Assembly (NCBI GenBank): GCA_001579985.1
Contig: LRSR01004848.1
Coordinates: 1 to 39,255, forward strand
From: Hypsibius dujardini
Lineage: Eukaryota; Tardigrada; Eutardigrada; Parachela; Hypsibiidae
Length of the DNA: 39,255 nt
Direction: 5' to 3'
A program made the translations under genes and the position numbers. The notes beneath the pieces are model-generated. The model was not told where the DNA came from, did no database searches, and saw only the letters and a list, made by a program, of their open reading frames with translations. Of this stretch, positions 32,701 through 39,255 are shown one piece after another. Every line of letters begins with the position of its first letter. Within the stretch, counting starts at the first letter, position 1.

Positions 32701-35569
32701 CACGCACTGGTACTAACCTGTGTGGTACCGGAATAAAACTTGAGCAAAATTTTGGAATCCGCAGAAAACAAGGCCGGCAAAGGGAGGTTCGGTGTCCCGC
32801 ACAAGGTCGTCTGCGTTGTGTCCGATGGTCCACTCGACCGGCTCTCCACGCCCGTAAACCAGACGGTCAGACCGCCGGCACTGCAGTCGCCCTTCTCCGC
32901 GCCCAGCAGCTGCGGCATCCGGAACATCTCCACAGTAAGACGCACCCGTTCCAGGTCCTCGGCGTTGTTCAGACCCTCGATGAAGTAACGGCACTCCACG
33001 TTCGGCTGATAGAGGAACGGCGAATTCGGCGATTTAATGATTCCATTTGAGCGACCTGAAAAACCGAAGCCAATCTTGTTCAAGAGTCTCTTTTACAAAC
33101 ATCTATTTTGCAAAAATTGCACCAGCAAAAATAAAAACTTCTTTTCTTAAAAATTAAAAATACTTGGAGACAATTGTATGCTTCTCCTTAAATAAGAAGT
33201 TTGTAGAATGATGCTCATGAAAAAACATGTTTGCGTCTAGAACTGGACAATAAGAAGTGCCCTTTAGACAACTTCGTTTTGATAATTAACTCATCACAGG
33301 ATCGTAATCTGTAACCATATCGTATAGTGTTAATTAATATATTTTTTTGACAACTCTCACTGCCAGCCAAATATTCGTCGAAATAAATACTCAAGAAAAT
33401 GTACGCATTTCCATTCCAAAAAGGATTTTGCAGAAGGGAGCTGGCAGTTATTCTGTAAACACTGTTTGTATGTTTGAGCCTTAAACTGAACAGTGAACGG
33501 CAATATATCTTTACAATTAATAATAATTAGTAATATCTTTACAATTAAATTTTGAATTTCGGGATAGTCGTAACACATTTGCATTCATTATCACTGTACA
33601 ATAAAACATGTACAATTGCACAAAAAGGTATTTTTTGAAAAGGTACAGTGTATGTGAGTGACGAGTAGATTCTGAGACAGATGCATCAGTTTTATATAAA
33701 CCTTAAGAAGTATTTAATTTTGACATTTATTGAACCAAAAACTACCTTTCTTATTGACCAAACACTGTCTTTTTTATTTTATATAATCTTAAGTATTTAA
33801 TGTTGACATTTATTGAGCCAAAAACTATCTTCAGACATTTTTGGGCCACTTGGTAGTATTCGTAAAATGCATTTAATCGACGCAATGTTTTTTAAGAACT
33901 GTCTGGCAATTCTCACCAGTACTCAAAATGCGCTGATCACACTCCGTCCCGCGAACATGTTCCCCGGCTGTGATAAATTCCAGGTTGACGTAGTTTTCAG
34001 AGAACTCAAAAATTGCGTGGAACCCGCGATTTTCTCCACCGGACCGATTTGTGATGAAGCTGATGAAGAGATTCTCCTGCGAGGAGAAGACGATGAGACC
34101 ACGTTGCGGGCCGCAGTTAGTACCGATGACAGGGTCTTGCTCGGTGGCGCCGTCGTGGATGGTCAGACGGTCATATGGGCAGTGAGCACCGCCGGAGAAC
34201 AAGTCAAAGTCCATGAATTCGATGCGAACTCGTTGGTTGGTGGACCGCTGACCGAGGAACTGGTAGGAGCACATGATGCGCTGAGGATACACGCCGGGGT
34301 AAGTCGGCGAAACGATATCACCGGCGCGCTTGACCCAGCTTTTCACCTGGCAAAATATGGAACTCAGTCTTAGTCACGGGCAAAATTTAGGATTTCATTT
34401 TTAGATTTCATAGTATTTTCTGTTGTAAAAGTTATTAGTTAACTGGCCTTTTTAGTAGTAGTTTATAACTGTCGTTAAATTTATACAAATTTTTAAGATA
34501 TATTTAAATTTTTAACTTTTCTTAAACTTGTAATTCTTTTATAAGCTTATAATTCTACCATTCTTTTACACACCTTGTGAAAAATCTTAATTTTTAACAA
34601 ACGTAACAAATCATTTTAATTTAACGTATTTTTACGTTTTTAACTTTGAATTTATTATTCTTTCATATTTCGGGCAATGGAGCATTGGCGCAACACCCGC
34701 CGTCCTCATGACTGAAAAACCTCGCAACCTCCGCTCCGAATTGACTAGATAACAATTAATTATTTGATGATTGAGTTTATTCACTTTCAAAGCGTTTTAT
34801 ACTAGAGACAAGACTCCAAACAACAACACAAAGTTACGTCTTCTAGCTCATGACCGAAAAAAATTTCCTCAAGGTTCCGCGCCTTAGGAATAATGTCAAT
34901 ATTAAAAACTGTATTGCCACGTGAAAGCTCTATGCTAATTCGTGAATGAATGAAGTATTTAAGCTACAGAGTATAAATATCGGTATACCCGAGAAGAAGT
35001 CGCCATAATTCTAAGGAATTTTGTACAATTCTATGAGAAATCGTATATTCTTATACGCTTACCACATAGGCACAAGTACTGGGCGGTGCCGGCGTCCCCA
35101 TATCGTACATGGACGCGTTGATAAACTCATAAGTTCCGGCGAACAGATGCGGCGTCAGGGCCGCGCGATCGAACGAAAACACCAAGACAATCGTATTGTA
35201 CAGCGAAATCCTCGGCCTAGGTGCAATCTTCCCGCAAAACCTCCCCCCAAATTTGTCCGTCTGCACGAGGTCCTCAGTGGCGTTCCTCAGCTCCGTGTAG
35301 AGGTCGATATACTCGTGGAGGCAATCCGGTGGCCTTCCCGCCAAATTAAAATCGCGGAAAGCGAGTTTGACCCGTTCCGTCGGGAGGGCAATGAAGGTGT
35401 AGATACACTGGAGACCGTAGGCGGGAACAGTGTGACCGTTGAGGAGGGGCGCGGCGAAGGCGCCGGTTTTGGGGCCGGACACGGCGCCGCTGACGCGGGT
35501 AAAGTCACAGTCGAAGGCTGAGACGGGGCCGAGGCAGCAGCAACAGCAGACACAGGCACAGTAGAGCAT
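26782..35569 (-). CDS. type I membrane protein: signal peptide, five CUB, LDLa, TM
   Basis: Likely a cell-surface receptor or co-receptor of the Culd / NETO / SOL kind: CUB and LDLa domains bind ligand outside the cell. Coding exons on the minus strand are 35569-35063, 34346-33917, 33055-32718, 31622-31436, 30897-30497 and 27441-26782. They give 840 codons plus stop, with phases 0, 1, 0, 1, 0 matching at all junctions. The signal peptide is MLYCACVCCCCCLGPVSA. Five CUB repeats cover about residues 21-725, each with C, SPxxPxxYPxxxxC and F-rich strands. LDLa spans about 737-776, ending DGSDES. The TM segment is about 793-814, followed by RRRRK and a 26-residue cytoplasmic tail ending HHEWNS. 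The donor of exon 31436 is GTCCGT (weak, but it restores a perfect CUB). NETO proteins have two CUBs, so five fits the Culd-like class better. The TM rules out a secreted tolloid protease. Confidence 0.88.
27484..27512. repeat. (GGTC)n microsatellite
   Basis: Short run of GGTC/GGAC units in the last intron of the CUB gene, just upstream of its acceptor on the minus strand. Confidence 0.7.
27817..28764 (-). mobile_element. inactive Tc1/mariner element with TA target duplication
   Basis: The left end CCGGGTGCGGGGTTCATTTT and the reverse complement of the right end CCCCGTGCGGGGTTCATTTT continue identically through GGCACAAA, giving 28-bp TIRs with two mismatches. TA lies directly outside both ends (27815-27816 and 28765-28766). 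At 948 bp it is shorter than the usual 1.2-1.3 kb. The interior encodes a decayed transposase on the minus strand. Confidence 0.9.
28039..28620 (-). pseudogene. decayed Tc1/mariner transposase
   Basis: A minus-strand frame at 28039-28302 reads LYQDKVPCHAAGTVQAFLEK and PPSSPNLHPLNYCVWSLLQE, matching the C-terminal half of mariner-type DDE transposases (QDxxPxH and PPSSPDLNPLDYxVW). The aspartates expected in SPDLNPLDY are both Asn, so the catalytic triad is broken. A helix-turn-helix-like N-terminal piece (EEIRNLIVSWLSRGF) starts near 28600 and runs into a stop. Middle parts are missing or frameshifted. Confidence 0.8.
29195..30089. mobile_element. non-autonomous hAT transposon with perfect 8-bp target duplication
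   Basis: Ends are CAGAGCTGTGCCGCTAAA at 29195 and, in reverse complement, CAGAGCTGTGCCGCTAAT at 30089. GTTGGTAG flanks both sides (29187-29194 and 30090-30097). The CAGxG ends and 8-bp duplication are the hAT hallmark. Subterminal regions carry many CCGCTAA / TTAGCGG motifs in both orientations, likely transposase-binding clusters. No transposase frame is present, so it must have been mobilised in trans. 895 bp. Confidence 0.95.
29645..29883. repeat. near-perfect palindrome inside the hAT element
   Basis: Arms at 29645-29743 and 29781-29883 are about 100 bp each and over 90 percent complementary, around a spacer of about 37 bp. They share CGTATGAGGCAAAGTCT, CCACTTGGTCGATAA and GGCAGCTGCTTGATTGTTTG. 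Such a structure would extrude a long hairpin in DNA or RNA. Confidence 0.9.
33690..33832. repeat. tandem duplication of about 55 bp in CUB gene intron
   Basis: TTTATATAAACCTTAAGAAG through GAACCAAAAACTACCTT (33691-33749) recurs with small changes at 33778-33831 (TTTATATAATCTTAAGTATT ... GAGCCAAAAACTATCTT), just downstream (minus) of the exon ending at 33917. Confidence 0.8.
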
Positions 35570-35758
35570 CAGTAAGAGCCAACTCTTCTTTGTGGAAGAG
35601 GTGGAAGATGAGACTGCTGTTGCTGTTGACGGATGGGGATGGTACTGCCTGATTTTCTTCCCTATTAAGCTGGGATAGTTGGGAATTGGTATTGGTCGTT
35701 TTTGTTGAGCTTTTCGGTGGGATTGCGAGGCGTTTGTGTTGTTGTTTTCCTCGGAAAT
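35570..35758 (-). other. 5' UTR part of the CUB gene start exon
   Basis: An acceptor (CCAACAG) ends at 35759, so the exon begins 189 nt before the ATG. The CUB frame stays open through this part without another ATG. I chose ATG 35569 because it starts a good signal peptide. Confidence 0.55.
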
Positions 35759-35759
35759 C

Positions 35760-36891
35760 TGTTGGAAATGGGAAGGTAAAATAAGGATCTGTTGCTGGCG
35801 GGGATGGCTGTGTCAAGTAAATATCTTTTTTGCCCAGTTATAGTTTAGTTGAATAACAATGCTGCAGATCAATGTTTTTTGTTAACTAAAAGCTATTTTA
35901 GTTAAAGCCGCCGGAACTAATTTAGATTTAGCGTCGTCATTAAATCTTTGGTAATCATAAGAACTTGTAGTTTAAGTTTTTTTAAATTAAAAACTAACAC
36001 TAAACAGTAACCGTTGCAATGCTAGTTTAGTTTATTATTAAATTGAGTTTTGGGATCTCTATTCAATGAGTAGCAACACCGCGTTCTTGGGCTTCCGTGG
36101 TTCCGCCCAACAAACTAAACAACCAAACTTACGCTTTATTTATAAGTATTACATCAACACATGTTTTTTCACATCGAAGAATACAAAAGTTAAAACGTTT
36201 ATTGAACCTAATAGTTGGATGGGTAAACTGACTTGATCACTTAATTTAAAGCAAAAAATTTTAACCACTTCCGGAAGCGTAGTAATTCATTTGGACAATT
36301 CATTTGACCAGGTTTCTGGTTTTTGTAAATTATTCAACCTAAACTTGTTCCACCCGTAAAGAATCCGTATATATCTGTAATCATCAATGCCTTACCGGAC
36401 AGGAAACTAGCCATATCCAGATTAATAAAATATCCTTATACAGCAAATATCGATATAAAAAATCCAAATAAAATAATAAAACAGTAATAATAAAAAACAA
36501 TTCAAGTTTAATAAAACATCCATATAAAATATACAGATTTATGAAGTATCCCTTGAAGTGTACTGGTATATTCGATCGTATGCCACCCCTTGATGTTTAG
36601 AAAACACAATTCTGCAAACGATTAAATTAGAATTTCTTTAAAGAGTAATAAAACACTGCACTAAAAATGCCGTCAATTTGTTTTTGTTAATATCGAATAT
36701 TAATATAAAAGAGGATTTGTAAATATTTCGACTCATAGTTATAATATGGACCAATATCTTAGTCATGGCTGCACAGTTGCACATAGTAATGATGGTACGT
36801 ATTACGCCGTCTTAATTGCAACTACCAATCTTCTACACATCGTTTATCGTTAAATTAATAGAGATGCAACGTTAACGCCAATGCACTGTTA
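35760..36891 (-). other. first intron of the CUB/LDLa gene
   Basis: This AT-rich stretch lies between the putative upstream exon donor (GTAACA at 36891) and the acceptor at 35759. It has TTAACTAAAA-like runs at about 35880-36050 and no gene. Confidence 0.5.
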
Positions 36892-37502
36892 CCTTTTTTA
36901 TTCGAGCCCGGCTTGTAGTTGTTTCGCCGCACCGTCTCTCCAATTTCCTGTGCCGCCGTCGTTTCACTACTCCTCCCGCCAACCACGGCGACGCTCCTGC
37001 CAGCCGGAAGTACTCCTTCCCCAGCAGCAGCGAGGAAGCCAGACAAGAAGTCCTCGTTGTTGTCTGCTGCCGGGTGATGCGACACGTCGACGACGACGTC
37101 GGTCGCAATTGCATCAACAGCCGACCACGTGTCGACCTTGCCGTCTGCTGCGGCGTCTGCGGCTGCATTTTTCCTAGCCGCTTTTCCTGCACGACGATTA
37201 TTTAACTATTCCACAAAGAGAGACAGCGACGCTTCCTCCCCCGGTCCTTGAGCGCCGGCGCTCCGGGAGGAGCAGGAGGAAAAAAAGGGCGAAGGGGATG
37301 AAGCAGGAGACAGACGGCGACGGGGCCTTTCCTCCTTGTCCTCCTCGTCCTCGTCCAATTTGTCAGATTTATTGGCTTCACTTGTCTGAGCCGGCAGTTG
37401 TTCCGCATGCAGCCAGGAGCAGAAGCAGCAGCCGTTGATCGTCATCGCGACGACCACGACCACGACCACGGCGACGACGACGCGGCGCCCTCCTCCTCCT
37501 CC
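36892..37502 (-). other. probable 5' exon of the CUB/LDLa gene, GC-rich, probably untranslated
   Basis: The block is bounded by a good acceptor (TTTGTGTATTGCAG ending at 37503) and a donor (AAAAAAG then GTAACA), with much higher GC than its surroundings. All three frames hold long opens. One, with ATG in MQPQTPQQTARSTRGR, continues in frame through the 35758 exon into the CUB protein and would add a long basic leader before the signal peptide. I favour a 5' UTR with upstream ORFs. Another frame gives an acidic, Ala-rich segment. Confidence 0.4.
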
Positions 37503-37859
37503 TGCAATACACAAAAAATAGGCAATGCAAATTTGCAACTTGAGATATCTCTCGACTAGACACAAGCTCAGTATATGTATAGTGTGTTGTATGCATGTAG
37601 GGGGGGGGGAACTCGAGATGATAAGAGATAAGAGCTGTAATGGTTGGCTAATTAGCGGGTCGTTGAAGGAAAATGATCGAGCAAGTGAAGCCCTCCTTGG
37701 CTATTGTGATAAACGCACATTAAATGGGACCCTCTCTTTGGCGGGGTCGTTACAGCGCCTTGAACCCGGAAATGGGTATTCCACTGTGTAAGGGTAATAA
37801 GCGGAATTGTTGTAGCTTTCACAGCTGATTGACTTGGAATTTTGCTGATTGTCGCGCGT

Positions 37860-37934
37860 TTGTCTGTGTCTGTGTCTGTGTCTGTGTCTGTGTCTGTGTC
37901 TGTGTCTGTGTCTGTGTCTGTGTCTGTGTCTGTG
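37860..37934. repeat. (GTGTCT)n hexanucleotide array
   Basis: About 12 near-perfect TGTCTG units, followed by degenerate TGCCTATG and TGTATCTG units to about 38050. Confidence 0.92.
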
Positions 37935-38734
37935 CCTATGCCTATGCCTGTGTCTGTATTTGTATCTATGTCTGTGCATACTGTATTCTGTGTGTGAGTG
38001 TGTATCTGTTTCAATCTGTTTCTGTGTCTGTGTACGTGTCTGTGTATGTGACTCTCATTGGATTTATGTACGCTTTATGTGCAATGCCTCTGAAGGTCTC
38101 AGTATCTGATGAGTGGTTTGCTTCACGCAATGTTTTCAATTATTTTTCAAACAAGAAAGACATGCAAAATAAAACCAATTTAAAATTCAGCCACATGGAG
38201 AAACCGTTTGCATAATAAGGGCAACAAAGCATTTGTTCGAAAAAAACAGGGAATCAAACAATAAAAATGTATTATTAGTAATTGAAATTGGTTTATATGT
38301 AAAGGTAATAAAACTTAATATATAAATATATATGCTTTTGTCGCATAGGCCAACCTTTTAATTCGCACTGCTGGTGAAACACTTTACTTGTAGAGAGTCA
38401 ACAGCACCTCAAGAAAGGGGCCAACTTTCGGATCAATCTACTCCTCTTAAGATGATTAGCTCCCTTTAAATGGAGTGCTCTAAAAATAGTGGACAGCAAA
38501 AATCATGTCTGTGTGTGTGTGTGGACAAACCGTCAATGTTTTTAGAGATACAGACTACACGCGCAGAGCCAAAGTGCGACAGGCAAGCACAGAGTTGAAA
38601 TGGACTTTTTGTGCCTGTTTAAATATTATTTGCAGAGCAAACATCGACTTTCGACGCAATTTAAAATCCTACAAAAACATGGCCAAACAGTCCCAGTCAA
38701 TAATATCGCTTGTCGATGCGATGAGGATGAGACG

Positions 38735-38820
38735 AGAGACAGACAGACAGACAGACAGACAGCAAAAAAAATCCCCGAAAAAAGCAGCGCTCAAACCACA
38801 CACACACACACATCACACAC
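38735..38820. repeat. (GACA)n and (CA)n microsatellites
   Basis: GACAGACAGACAGACAGACA at about 38739-38760, then an ACACAC run at 38799-38818. Same motif class as the septin intron arrays. Confidence 0.85.
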
Positions 38821-39255
38821 GACCCAGAGGAGGGAGATGGGGAAGGGAGGAAGGAGGGACAGCAAGCGAGTCAGGACGGGGTACCAGTGAGTGAGTGGTG
38901 TGGGACATGCCACGACGGGACAGTATCGATTTTCGCGGGGAAAACGGAACACGAAAGATTACCCGATCGTTGCCTTCCTTTTTAGCCCCCCTCCCCCTAG
39001 AAAATTCAGAAGATTCGCAAGAAATTACGCCTATGATGATTACGGTCGGTGCTAAAAGAAATAAACAACTGTCATATGAAATCAAAACTGCGAACTCGGA
39101 TGTGAAAATCTGAGACGTGCAGTCCTCCAAAGCGAGTTCGAAAGAATGAAATGTGAATGGGTAATTGTCTATGTGTAGACAAGCGTTAAGCCGAACAAAT
39201 ATCACGGATAACAAAGCTTGTCGAAACTGCCATTTTTAATGTCTGTATTTTTTGA

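Larger units (their letters stand above)
37503..39255. other. upstream region of the CUB gene, no coding exon recognised
   Basis: Contains the GTGTCT hexamer array (37860-37934) and a GACA/CACA-rich stretch (38735-38820). Open frames here are microsatellite translations. A promoter for the minus-strand CUB gene may lie here but I see no clear core element. Confidence 0.45.

Noticed and set aside
35505-35816. Minus-strand 103-codon frame overlapping the CUB start exon
   Set aside because: Joining it to the upstream exon in that frame leads to a stop, whereas the other frame carries the signal peptide and the CUB domains.
37652-38215. Asp/Thr- and Cys/Val-rich frames around 37860-37934
   Set aside because: They are microsatellite translations of the GTGTCT array.

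Overview
This is a eukaryotic nuclear window, almost certainly from an invertebrate animal. Its genes are split by GT-AG introns of about 60 bp to 3 kb. The protein families (soluble guanylate cyclase, septin, a CUB/LDLa membrane receptor) are those of a bilaterian animal, and the AT-rich spacers carry short DNA-transposon remnants and many CAGA/CTGT-type microsatellites. The guanylate cyclase looks like the insect alpha subunit, and the CUB/LDLa receptor resembles arthropod Culd/NETO-type proteins. This suggests an ecdysozoan such as an arthropod or tardigrade, but the sequence alone does not settle the lineage.

Layout. (1) 1050-4571, minus: the 5' five coding exons (308 residues) of a soluble guanylate cyclase alpha subunit, running off the left edge. 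(2) 4575-7589: promoter and intergenic DNA with three small foldback elements. (3) 7592-15221, plus: a septin of the SEPT6 group, divergent from the cyclase gene. Its GTPase and coiled-coil part is nine exons that join in frame to exactly 413 codons plus stop; a long Ser-rich N-terminal extension lies upstream. (4) 16205-25377, minus: three dispersed copies of an unrecognised small secreted Cys-rich protein. Two are intact (199 and 192 aa) and the middle copy is a pseudogene. Between and beside them lie a TIR element, a 1.5-kb minisatellite that reverses orientation, a foldback and a MITE. (5) 26782-35569, minus: a type I membrane protein with signal peptide, five CUB domains, one LDLa and one TM segment, 840 aa in six coding exons, plus a probable 5' UTR exon at 36892-37502. 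Its 3-kb last intron hosts a dead Tc1/mariner element (TA target duplication) and a non-autonomous hAT element (perfect 8-bp target duplication). (6) 37503-39255: upstream DNA with microsatellites.

The genes do not form a pathway. The most novel content is the secreted protein family, which I could not assign to any known family. It combines an IPCLNELN motif, a leucine-rich helix, a glycine-zipper-like hydrophobic stretch and a tail with eight conserved cysteines. Other notable points are the SEPT6-like septin with a roughly 230-residue N-terminal extension and a changed G4 motif, and the cyclase alpha subunit that keeps a histidine at the beta-type haem position. Exon boundaries were set by hand from splice consensus and phase agreement; no transcript or database evidence was available.
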